The notes beneath the pieces are model-generated. The model saw only the letters and a program-made list of their open reading frames with translations. It was not told the origin of the DNA and did no database searches. A stretch of 64,000 bases of DNA from contig PTEX01000003.1 of assembly GCA_003342815.1 (NCBI GenBank), positions 2,760,567 to 2,824,566 on the forward strand, written 5' to 3'. Within the stretch, counting starts at the first letter, position 1. Each line of letters opens with the position of its first letter. Both the position numbers and the translations under genes were made by a program. This DNA is from Eudromia elegans (lineage: Eukaryota; Chordata; Aves; Tinamiformes; Tinamidae). This document shows positions 1 through 12,800 of the stretch, one piece after another.

Positions 1-3000
1 ACCAATACATGCAGTTGCAACTGTTCTAATATATCTTGTTGTAAAACAAGAATTATCTTAGAATTTAAGATCTTATCTTAGAATTTAAGATAAGCTCTTT
101 GTACTCAGAATATCTCACTTCATTGCACTACCTAGTTGCTTAATTTCTTTTCTACATAATGTTTTTCTGCATATTAGTTACACTTGCCTTCCCGGGTTCT
201 CCACTACCTCGATCACTAATAAAGAGTATTTTAAAATATGCCACCACCAAAAAAGCTTGTGAAAGTTGTGTTTATTCTAATTTTACTAAAACTTATTATT
301 TTTTTAAATGGTAGTCTGAATTGCTAAAGTTGTTGCCGCTTTGGAGTCTATCACAGGGCAACCACTTGCACCAGATGGTACTCAGGGCTTTGTAGCACGA
401 GTTCCTGAGGTGTCTAATGCAATTTACTAAGTGATATTAAAGAAATTTCCACTCTCTTAAAATGAGAATGAAAATTCAATTTAACAAATGGAAGCACATA
501 AACAGATTGTCCATCATTAGAACTGAACAGTACCCAAAAGAAGAAAATAATTTATGTTCCTAAAGCCAGTAAAATGCCACTAATTAAAAGCATGCTTGGA
601 AGCATCATCCTGTGATTTAGCTCACATCATTAGAAGAAGTATCTGTCAGTCTCCTTCCACAGAATGTATCTTTCAGCATGTCTGTCAGTGATCTCAGAAA
701 ACCAATAAAGACACAATTCAGCATCTTCTAACCAACATGTTAAACTCTCCAATAACTATTTCATTTTGTTTTCATCTTATTTTTCCTAAGAACATGCATG
801 TAGAATCTTACCTATTTCCTTTGGAATGTAAAATGAACAGGTAACTTTATACTATAAAACCTACAACTCTCTTTTACATGTGAATTATTAAGTCTAGTAA
901 GCTCAACTTGGCCTCTGACAGGAAGATTTTTGGGAAGCCTGCTAAGTTAGGGGAGTTTTTGTAGATCAGCCTTATCAGGATTCATCAAAAGCACCCTCAG
1001 ATAAAAGTAGGAAAAGGAGCTTTTCTGTCAGCGTTCTACAGCATCATGATCCAGTTTCCCTCAGGAACATAAAAACGAATGGATAAATTCTCCAATAAAA
1101 AAGAGGTCTCTAAGACCTATTATTCCTCTTAAAATACACTTTCAGGTTGTCCCTTTGAATTAAAAGGTAGTACACCTAGAATAGCCCTCATATTTCCTTA
1201 GAATTAATTTTTAAAATATGTATTATTTCAGCAATGAAAATTAGTATTTTGATCAACTATTTCAGTGTGATTTACAAATGATATTAAAAATGAATTACAT
1301 TAAAAGTTCAATTGTGCAGGAGCTCTAGCTCTAGAAACAAAGAAATGGCAAGCAAAAATGAATTACCAGCAGAGGAGGAGAAGGAAAAAGCAGCTGAAAT
1401 AAGGTGATGGGTTGCCAGGGAGGAAAGAGTAATGAGCAGTGAAGCTAAAAACATAAGGAAGGCCTAGAGGGGAGAAAAGGAAGAATGTTAAGGAAAAAAA
1501 GGAAGTAAGGAGGAAGTAAGCTTATCACTAAGCAACTTTCAAGTCACTAGTAGGAGAAATATGAAAAAATAGCAGAGGATAAAACAAGGCAAGATCAGGA
1601 AAGAATAATCATTCACACAGACACCAGAGCAGCAGTAATCTCACCCAACCAAATGCTCTAGCACCACTGCAGACTTGGGAGATCAGAAATAACTTCTCAT
1701 AGGATCAAAAATAAGACTTCTTAGAGTGTCATGATCTTTTGGTCATCTTTGGCCAAAAGCCAAGAATTTAAAGATATGATGGCCTCTGATGTCCTTCTCA
1801 AGGAAGTCTAAGGAATTATGTCAGTGCTCAGGGGCCTCTGTTAAATGAAACATATTTGGGTCCATTGGTAAAAGCTGCATGAATGCATATTCAATGACTA
1901 GTGCTTGTTCTGCATCTATAAATTTTCATAAATTAAAGAAGTACAGAAAAAAAGGCAAAATCCTGTCATTCAGGTGCTTAAATATTTACTGTATCTTAAT
2001 AAGAATACAAATATTGTATATGCAGAATTTTACTAATTTTGTAACTCTAATTTATATATAGTATATATTATAAAACGTATCATTGTATTACTGCATGTTA
2101 TAATATTTATTATAAATATACATCTTATACAGAAAATATTAGTATGATAACAGAAATTGTGGAATATCACTTAGCAGCAAGAATTAGTGTTGAAATTATT
2201 AAAAAAAAAGTTAAAAATAACATTCCTCTTTATTTTGCTTTTTACACCACTAAGCTTTTTAGTCAACCGCTCTGTCGAGCTACCTCAGTGTTTTCACAAC
2301 TGCAGCATATTGGAAGATTCATACTTAACATAAATCTTAAACCACCACAATGAGTACACCAGTATAAAAAGGAAAAAGGCAAAAAAGTGAAAGAAAAAAA
2401 ATAGGAATTAAAATATTAATTTAGATTGCATGAAATATAAGTTATGAAAGAGAATAAGCTGATGCCCCAGTAAAACAGTTTTTAAAATATGACATTAAAA
2501 AAAAAATTTAAGAATGTTGCAACGATACACAAGAGGTTGCACTAAAATAAAGTACAGCTATATACTTACTGAAGGCTATAGTAGTCAACCATTTAACAGG
2601 TATACCCCAATAGAAATTTCAGTCTTCCAGTTTTGAAGCTAGTGTTAAATGAATGACCACTGCAACCTTCAACAGTGATGTCCAGCATGACTGAGTAAGA
2701 GGAATTTCTGTCCAGATCTACTCATCAGGGTAATTTTTTTTAGTCTAATATATGAATACAGTCATTTGTATAAAATTATGAGAAACATCTTTTCAGGGAC
2801 AGAAATATGTTCTGTTCAGCTTGCTTTTATTTGTGAGATAAAAACATTGAGCCCTAAAGGGCAAAACTGTTTTATAAAACTGAAATGCAGATGAAATTAT
2901 GGGAATAGTATTAAGAAAATAGTAGAAAATTGAAACAGCAGTAAGGGACAGACTTTTAAAAAGTTATTATACACCAAAAATGTATAGTTTATATGCAGTC

Positions 3001-3699
3001 ACTACTATACATAATATGTAGGATCTCTTAATTCTAATGTACAAGGACAATGAATGGAGATGCTAGTGCAGGACTAAGAGTATTTAGGAAATTTTATTTG
3101 CAAAAGAATGGGGACCCACATAGACCAGTTTTCACATCTCAGAGTTTCCAGCAGTGGGCACCGAGAGAAGACTGCAGTGATACTTCCCTTGGAATATTTC
3201 CCGGGTATGAGCAATAAGGAACGCATCCTACCTAAGGTCTCTTTGCAGGTGGAAATGTAGAGAGTTTCTGAGCACACTAATCTACGTAGTGATTAGAAAA
3301 ACTACTGCCATCCAATGAACCAAGAAACAAGCTTTGTTCTGCTACTGCCCTCATGCCAAAGAAAACCAAGAGCAAAGATACACATGGAAAAGAAAAAAAA
3401 CCACAGGAGTAAAGGAGGGAAAAAAATGTACTTCCACAGGTGTTAAACATTTAACACAGACAAGTCTCTTCAAACAGTAGGAAAGGAAAAAGATTCCTTA
3501 TTATGGTCAAATTTGTGACATCATTAAAAACTTGCAGAGTTAAAGCCTTGAAGCTACAGAAAAACTACTGAATAACCACCATCAATTCTCTAGTTGTGAC
3601 AATCCTGTCCCTTGAGAAGAAGAAGAAATAAAACAAAGTGGTACTCTGTTTTTCTATTCAGAATCCCCTCTGAGTAGACAATTTATAGAGGATAGTTAC
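1..3699. other. SPAG1 intron after exon 13; no further exon seen
   Basis: AT-rich sequence with no coding match to SPAG1 on the minus strand. It holds a short tandem duplication at the extreme left (53-91) and A-rich tracts. A 36-codon plus-strand frame at about 308-427 looks protein-like but has no partner exons. Confidence 0.6.
53..91. repeat. Short tandem duplication, two copies of a 19-bp AT-rich unit
   Basis: The unit TTATCTTAGAATTTAAGAT occurs at 53-71 and again at 73-91. Each unit is a near-palindrome able to fold into a small hairpin. Confidence 0.8.
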
Positions 3700-3852
3700 C
3701 TATTAACACTATCATTTGCTGCCTGGATGCTGCTGTCTATCTGTAGCACTGTCTTATAGTCGACGTAGGCCTGCCTGTACCGCTCCATAGACTCGTGTGC
3801 CATTGCTCGTCGCAGAAGAGGCTTAAGAGAAAACGGCTGAAGTTCCAGAGCT
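3700..3852 (-). CDS. SPAG1: SPAG1 exon 13, TPR; last coding exon inside the window
   Basis: Residues 548-598, coding ALELQPFSLKPLLRRAMAHE and AYVDYKTVLQID. It ends in phase 2 at AATAG|GTAACT. The next expected segment (human LSRILMELDG) was not found between 1 and 3,699, so it should lie further left. Confidence 0.94.
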
Positions 3853-6800
3853 CTGCACAAAACAAAAAGAAAATCTGACATTGAAAAATAACAATGTCAA
3901 TAATAACAATGAACTTTTCATTATATATATACAGCTATACATAGTATCTGTGATTTTAGATAGGTTTATAGAAACATAACCCAGGAGAACAGGGACTGAG
4001 TGGTTTATTACTTGCTCGGTATCCCAAAAGAGATGAAGTTATGAAACTGTTAGTACTTTTATTACAAACTTTACTCAAATTCATACATTCCATCTGGAAA
4101 ATTGCTCTCTTCAAGAAAAGACTGAAGTAAAGACAGCTGTTTAAAGTGAAAAGCTCTCCTTAAATAAAGCTTCTTGACTCTACAGGGATCTCAAGTATAT
4201 AGTGCTTTTGCCTATATGATTTTCAGGTCTTCTTCCCTATATACATGTACACATATTCAAAAACGCATTTAATAAAACATTAATAAAGCCCCTGCCTATT
4301 TTTGACTTTTAGATCTTTGCCTGTTTTTTGGCTTCAGTTGTTTCCTTTTCTATTTTGCTTCAGTGGTCAATAGTGAGCTCAATACCCAATATGGTATAAT
4401 CAGGACTCCTTCCAAAAGCTCCTACCACAGGCTTTTCCAGTAATATGAAGCAACCGCCTACAAAGACATTATTTATTAAAGATGACCTTTTACTAAACAA
4501 TGATTCTTGCTAATAAGACAAAAAGATCAATACTGCAATACTGAAATAGAGATGAGTCTAGGGGTCTGCTCTATGATTTTTTAGAATCATGGAGTAATTG
4601 ATGGGGGGAGTTTCTAACTCAACTTCTTGATCAAGGCTGGGTTACCTCTGCGGTCTGATCAGGTTGCTCAGGGCTTTATCCATTTGGGTCTGGAAAAAAA
4701 GATGCTGAGGAAGGAGACTATATTTCCTCTCTGGGCACCCTGTTTCAAAGCACAACAGTCCTCACGCAGAAAAGTTTTTCCTGAGGTCAGAACCTCTCAT
4801 CTTTCAGTTTATGCCTGTGGTGTCTTGCCCTCCTGGTAAGGAGGGCCAGGGCTCATCTTCTTGACCACCTCCTTGCAGACCCTGCGCAGCTGCAGTTAGG
4901 TCTCTCTAGCGCCCTTGTAGGCCACCCAAGGCATTCCCCCAGCCTCTCCTCACAACACAAGCGCTCCAGCTCTAGCAATCTCAGGGACACTCCTCACACA
5001 GTACTGTAGGTGGTGTTTAAGCAGTGCTGAATACAGGGAGATGTTCACTTCCCACAAGCAAAAACACTTGACATGCTGCAATTTCAGGTTACAGGCTCTT
5101 ACCATCCAGCACAAAGTAAACACAACCATAGATGAATCCAGGGAAGAATGCATGGCTCAAAGAATAAAATCAGTGGAAATGGAAAACCATGTTTCTAAGT
5201 CAGCCCTCAAATATAACATAGCCACAGAGCAAGCCACATCACAGTACTAAATACATGAAAATCAGGTTACCATGAAGGAACCTTATTCCACTCTCTATAG
5301 CAAGGAAGGAAGGTAGTCCAAGTCACTGTTTTTAAAAACAGACTCAAAAGGGATTCTGAAATACTTCTACGGCATAAAGAGCTACAACATAATGAAAGAT
5401 ATATGTTCAAAAATTATTTTCATATCAAGAATGTAAGTGGTACAACACCATTCTTGTCTTTTAATAGATCAAGCAAACCATCCTTAGAACACTCTCCTTA
5501 TGTTGTGCTGCCTTCAGTAGATCAGTTGGTATTATCCAAATCATGTGTATGCAGTTTTGCAAGATTGCTTCCCAGTCCCTGATCTCCTTCTGCCTTTGCT
5601 GTGTTCACTCAGCATCGCAAGTACTTCTGTATCCAGAAAATACGCCAAATAATAAGGATGGTATCACAAAGTAATAAGAAAATGAGCTTCTAATTAGTAA
5701 GAATAGGAAACTTCAAACCTTCATATTACTGATTTCAATTATGTCTTATAAACTAAACAGAGTCTGAATTTAAAAAGCTCTGTGCACCAGCTGTCCATGA
5801 TCTTGCAACTACTTTAACAAAATATTGTTAATAAGTCTTTTTTTTTTTTCAGATGGCATTTTCGAGAAATTTTGCTATCAGGCAGAATGTATACACTAAG
5901 ATCACCATTTAATACAAAAGTATATATGTATTTTATATTTAGTTATTTTCACAGCTAAAGTGTGCTAGATTTCTACAGCTAGGTTTCATTGTGCTATGAA
6001 AAAGTTTGATTCATCAATAGGACTTCTAACTCTCCTATTTTACTCACCTCTACTTTAGCATTACAACCCCACTACGGAAATATAACGAAAGACATCTAAG
6101 ACATACTATACAACTTTAGTGGAAGGTGGTGTTTGGAAGGTACTGAAGGTGCCTGACCTTCTGCCATTCCTGTGTCTTTAAAAGCCACAACAAACAGAAA
6201 GGATTTTAGTTCAATTCCTGAACAGCTGTAGCCACTGTTTTTAATTTTTCTAAATGTATATAAGAAAAACACAGAATACACAGATTCACCACATGCATGC
6301 TTGAAAGCAGTCTAACAACCTCTTTCACACAACAAACTAAAAGCTGCTCCTTCCCTGGCTTCCATGTGAATGTTTATGTAACTGACAAATACAGATACCT
6401 GTCATTTAGACAGGGAATCAAGGCTTTATTAAAGGTGGTTCTAAGCCAAATTGTAAGAGCAAGATATCAATTAAAATGTTTAATCATCATCAGGAATGTT
6501 GTTGCCCTACATGGGAGGTTGCAATTTACCTGTTACAATCCTGAATACAGTCACTGCAGTTCCCTTCCTTGAGGTAACACGCTGCTCTGTTTGAGTATAA
6601 GATACTTATATCACCTGGACTTTGTTCTGCTAAAAGAATATATAATTACAATCAAAAACCATTACTAGAATTACATTCAAGAATTAAAGATTGGTATACT
6701 CTGAGTTGCACTGCAGCGATGCAGTTTGCTGATGGTGCAAAGCTGCCAGAAGCTTTTTCTCATGTCACCTAGAATATGGCATTATTTAAACACTTCAAAT

Positions 6801-9800
6801 TTAAACACTGCAAACATCTCTGCCCTAAGAAAGTTAAATATTATTTCATTCATTTTCCTGTATTTTGTATTACATACACTGTTCTCTACTGTCCATCACA
6901 AAGAATTTACTGCATTGTAGCTCGTGCCAAAAAACAAGGGATATGCCACGTTAGTTCACTAGTAGTTTCTCTTAGTAATCTAAGCAACAGTCCTAGATTT
7001 AAGGATAAAATATCACACTCACCTAAACCCATGACATAATCAATTGCTGCTGAGTATTTGAGCACAGCTTCTCCAAACTGTCCGCTCTTAAATAACTCAT
7101 TTCCTTCGCTTTTTAGTTTTGCTGCAGTAGGAGGAAGCAAAGGACTGCGACCATCAGCAGGCAGCGACCCTGCTTCATGGGATCCGGAGGTCTTCTCGCC
7201 TTCATGGCTTTCACTCTTTTGACTAGGATTTAAATAGCCGTTAACTTCATCTTCACCGTCTGCTAGAGGTTTTTGTGCTTTTTTCTCTGATGTGCCTTTT
7301 TTTACTGCACTTTCATCATATTCTTTCTGCTTCTGTGTGTCTCTGTCTTCTGACTTAACGCCACCTCCTTTGCTAGGAAACTTTTTCTGCGTGTTCCCCA
7401 TTTCAGCCTCCTCCGGAGCTGCCGCTGCTCTTACTGGCACACCAATTTCTACAAGGAAGTTAATCAGCAGAGTTAGAGCTTGCATCATCAGGAGAAACTA
7501 CTGCCACTGCGAAAGAGGGGTGTACTTCCAAGGAGCACACAATACTTAAGGAATCTTCACTTTATAAGGATTGGCTTGCCTCAGAAAACACCTACGAGCA
7601 CACAGAAATATTCCTAGTTACCAGCAATCTGTAACTATTGCTGAGAACATGTTACTGTGGCACCTTATTTCTCTTTGCTGAGCACCTGCTAATCGCCCTG
7701 TAGAGTCAGAATGGTACAGAAAATACCTTGAAATTAACCCTTTAAATACTGAATATTAAAATACTGATTTTCTATGAATAAGTCAAGATTCCAGCATGCT
7801 CAAAATTAAAGCAGACAACTAACAAAATACACATTACACACTTTAAAACCCTCCTCAAATAAAACTTAGAGGAGGAGGCACAAGACCTTATAAATCATTC
7901 TCATAAAATCTTTCACATAAACATAATGGCAAAGGACCTTTTATAAAGTTTAGATCATTTAATTATTGCTAATATTTATTATTTATTTAAGAAAAATGCC
8001 TGTGATAAGAGTATCGAATATTAACTTCCTCAGTTAGCTGAACAGGTTACTGTTCAACTATTCAAAAGCAGATTTCAAAATAAAACTACATTAAAGAGCT
8101 TGAAATTATCAGCCAGGCAAAAGCAGCACTGTAAACAGCCTGCTTTGTGGTTTGTGTTATTAATCAAGATGCTGGGTTTTCATCTTCCCTTAATCAGAGG
8201 TGCCCTGCTGCCAAGCAGAATTTCTTAAATTCCTTCATATATTAGAGTGATGACTCCTACTGACTCAAACTAAAATTCTTAAGTTGATGGAAAAAAAAAA
8301 ATGAACCAAATGTTTGTTTCCAAATTAAAATAAAAAAATAAATAAATGCATAATATTTACTGAAATCAAAGCATGCAGGACAGAAAAGTGTGAGATGTTT
8401 AAAAACCGTTAGTGCCACATGCAGCAGAACTGCTAGAGTCTCATTTTAGGTGGATGTGTGCGTCAGAGTGTGATTCTCAAGTGCCAGAGATGAACCCTGA
8501 ATTTCCAACCAAACCCTGCCTGTGTTAGTCTCACTCTTTGGAAGCATCTGGGTTTTTTAGTAATTTTTCCCCAGCTATTTATTTATTTATTTAAACAGCC
8601 CGAGTAATAGTATGACCTATATATTCTACCCCAAAACCATTTTAATTAATCACAGGATTCTGTAATTCTGTGAAACTTAAAGCTATTTATTTTTGAGACT
8701 TCCATCCATCCTACAGATTTGACAGAAACAAATATGAAAAAAGGTTCAAAGTCTATGAAATACAAAAAAAATGACAAAAGGCTAGATGGATAGATAAGAG
8801 AGCATTATTAGAATAATCATTTCCTTAGGATACATCCTGGAATAGTTTTATTTTACATTCACCCAGAGAATATCGTATATACCTTCTAGTAAGAAACAAA
8901 AGCCATGGACAAAAAACGCGGTCAGGCAAATCTCTTAGATAAAATTCTATAGAGAAAGACTCTGGGAGAGCGTCCTAACTGCCAAAAACAAATCACAAGT
9001 AAGAAGAGCAGACAGTTAATTTTATCTACAGTTATTTTTCAATACTGTTTATTTTAGCATCATCTATTTTTGCATATTGCTAGCTTGCAATAGAGCCTAA
9101 AAGCCACAGAAGACTGGGCTTCATTGTGCTAGATCCTCTATGAATCAGTTAAGCTCATTTCTTGAAGACTATACAGAGTAGACATTTCTAAAAATCAAAG
9201 ATACCAATGAACAAGCACTCTGGGAAGAGTGTTAAGGAATACAGAAAAAAAAGTGGTCCAATGGATAACGAGGTGGCCACAGAACTTTCTGCAAAGCCTC
9301 AGCAATAATGCTTCTAAGCACAACAAGGACAGACACAATAAATTATTATACAAGGATACAGTGGCAAAGGATGTTTCCATTACAGTAAAATTATTTTCAG
9401 AGAGGTTACTAAGAATTAGAATTTTATTAGATGTGAATTCAGCAACGGCATAAAGACCAAGTGGGTGAAGAGAGGATCAGAGAGAGGTATAGGAGCACAG
9501 CCAGGAAGCATTAAGAGCCCAGGCCTCCATCACCTCAGTGTTCCAGCAGCAGAGAGCAGAAAGCAGTACCAGCCATGCTAGAAATGCAACAGCAGGCACA
9601 ACTGCTCTTTTAAGCAAAAAGCTCTACTTGTCTCCTATTTGATATGCTTGCTTCTAAATGAATGAGAAGTATCAAAATGCAAATCTACGACCTTACTCGT
9701 CGTTCTCCATGAAAAGTCATGAAACATCAAGATGCTTAGTCTGTTTGTTCCTATTACATTCATAGAACATATCAGATTTATTCACTAATTGCACTAACAT

Positions 9801-12800
9801 TGTTTCCAGATTCAGTTTAAATTTCAGAGCAATCTAGGAAGATGTAAATGCCTCCTACATCTCAAAATACCAATTCATTTTCCATGATCACATACATCAG
9901 TGACTTCTGCTGCCAATCTTCCCTATGTTTAAAATCCTAAGCCTCCATCAACTGAATGAGAGTCTTCCTGTGTATCTAAAAGGCTGTTAGTCATCTGAGT
10001 GCTCCCAATGGAAATCAACCCCAAATTAACTAATATTTAAGTCTAGGAATGCGGTCCATTCTTTCTTCTGGGGTTTTACCTGAGGAGACTTAGCGTATAT
10101 AAAACTCATTTTGAAAAAAATATGTTTCTTAAAGTCTTGTGCCAACAGTGCATTATTAAAGCACACACATGCAGTCCAGTGTTCACAAAACAGGACAATT
10201 TAGAGTTGTAAGTGGAAAATTGTGTTTACTGGAAAACTCACAGTGCTTGGACCTACATCAAAGGATAGGTCTGAAATCATAGAGGATACAAGGAAATAAG
10301 TGATTTTTAGGAGCATTTGGATAAATTATGTGAATAAAACTTATAATATCAAAGGTAACAATTTTTTATCAGGTAAAAATAGGATAGAAAATGATATGAC
10401 ATTACTTTTGTCTCCTCTTCTTCTCTCATATTCTTTTGTAATTTCATTTTCTTCATCATCTTCTGAACCCTCTATATCTTGAATTAGTATTCTTTTTCCT
10501 TTGCTTTTAGTCTCAGATAGAGGCTTTAAATCTTCCAGTTTCTTTTCAATCTCTAATAGATTTTTCTGCAATAAGGAAACAAGTAGCAATATCAGAAACC
10601 TTCTTTAGAAGTATATAGAATATAAATTATAGTCAGAAAGTATATTCTGTGAAACAGCCCACATAACATAGCATACTGATAAATTGACTAACAAATAACT
10701 CCAAAGAAAGAAGTAACAATAAGCAAGCTGTGAAGAGCTCAAAATGTGCTAGCAATAAAACTCAAACAGAATTCAGGTAATGCTAATATTGAAGATGCCC
10801 AGGGACATGAGAATGTCAAATGCAAGGACTGGATTCTAAGTCAGGAGTCACCTTAAGAAAATACAGATTAAATGACACAAAACAATCTTGCCCAGTCTAG
10901 TTGAAATTACAGCAGTGCAAGTTCCCCATCCTGACTTTGAATTTGTGAAAAAAGCATCCTGCTTTCTTAGATCCAAAATGGGTGACTATCCTGTCTTAAG
11001 TCTAAAAAGTCTAGATTAAGTCTAGATTTTTTTTAAGTTCTTCTTCTGATTTGTATATCAAACTCCAGGTATACCAGGGTAGATCTTTTTGAGAGAAATT
11101 TCCAAACAATTTTCACCAAACTAGTAAGTAACACCGTGAGTTCATTAGCAGAGTTGTAGGCACCTAAACTACTTTAACAGAGAAAACTACAATGCACACC
11201 AGCCCTCAGGATTAAGTAGTAAAGAGCAGACTTGCTGAATCCCATTCAGGTACCTAATTTACACCAGAGGCGCCTATGTTGCCTTGCCTAGTGGATCACT
11301 AGCACAGCTAGTGACACATCACTGTGTCCTCGGAACTCAGGTTCAAGGCAAACAATATGAAGTGTACTCACTTCATTCTAAACTCCATACAGCCTTTTTC
11401 TATACTCACATGAAAGTAATTTATTTTTACCTTAGCTGTGGCATTTTCTGGTTCAACATATAATACTTCCCTCAGATCCTCTATAGCTGTCTGGTAATTC
11501 TGCAGATGATTGTGTACAGTGGCACGGCGCATAAGAGCTGCAAAGGAAAAAAAAAGTATATTATTTACATATACTTTTGAAGCATAAAGGTAACACCATA
11601 CTATTTTTTCAATGTATATGAAGTATAAGTGTAAAATGATTTTGAAAATTGCACCGTTACCTCATAATGAGGTGCTAATTACTATTTTCTTGATCTTTTT
11701 TAATAACAGTAATTTGAGGATATCTTCATTTGAGATAGTGACTGTGAATGATCTCATATTTTTCCAATTTCTCCACTCCTCCCATGCAAGTATGGTTAGC
11801 TATAATCAAGCACCTTCAGAAAGGATTAACTCAATACCCTTCACTGTTTTCATGTTGCTTTTAAGGTGACTAATGCTTCATTGTGATATTATAGAAACAA
11901 TGCATTGTATAAGTACAAGCGAGTTTATAATAATCATATGAAAAGAGTTAGTCTCATGATACTACATTAGAATAGCTGTTAGAGATCAACAGAATTGGCT
12001 ACATAAAATTGCCCTAATCTCCAAATTACTGTAAAAAATAGTTTGAGGAACTAGTCTGTTTCCTTCTTCATATTTTGAACCGATATAAAACACAGTGAAG
12101 GCAAATGACAGTATGACTCAATGAGACTTTTTTTTTTTCCTAGAAATAAATTAATATGCTGGAAGAGAGGTTCACATTACACTTTACCTTTTATGTTGCC
12201 AGGTTCCATATCCAGCACCTTCTCACAAGCCTGCAAAGCACTGTGCCAGTTCTGAAGTTTGATTTCCGCTTGTGCTTTGTTGTTATATGCAGCCACAGTT
12301 GGCCATACTGATATACTCCTGAAAAACAGTATTGACTATGGTAGGCTCACCTCTAGAAAAGCCGAATGTAGAAATACTTCACTATTAGAAGTCCAAAATA
12401 GTATATAACAATATTCCTACTAATACTAATTAATGATCAAGGTCAGAGACTCCTTCCTGCAGGAAGGGTGACATTCATTGACCAACAGGATTTACGATCT
12501 TAGGGAGGGCTTGCTGGGCCTTAGATCAGGCATGGAGAGAAGCTCTCATGGGTTGCCCAGCCCTTGAACTATTAATTCTTTTTGCCCACCCATGCAGGCT
12601 ATGATGATACTGCCAACTAAATAATAGTGGGCAGCAAGAGTGAGTACAGAGATAGGGAGAGCTGTATGGTGAAATGTAGAGACTCAAGCTGGCTTCTCCT
12701 GGTGTTGCTTGTAAAACTGAAAGGCTGATGTAGAAGTGGATGAATCCTTCAAGTCAGTGCCTGGCTGATATTGTAAGCAGAGCTTTGGCTTCTATGACAG

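Noticed and set aside
308-427. A 36-codon plus-strand frame reading AALESITGQPLAPDG and onward that looks protein-like
   Set aside because: Closed by stops on both sides, no ATG, no splice partners and no family recognised; the opposite strand is open too.
810-860. AAATAG|GTAAGA donor on the minus strand as a possible SPAG1 exon end
   Set aside because: No acceptor or conserved residues upstream; looks like a chance donor.
3074-3277. Candidate next SPAG1 exon on the minus strand
   Set aside because: Translation (with CPLLETLRCENWSMW) does not resemble the expected LDGPNWREKL segment and no acceptor/donor pair fits the phase.
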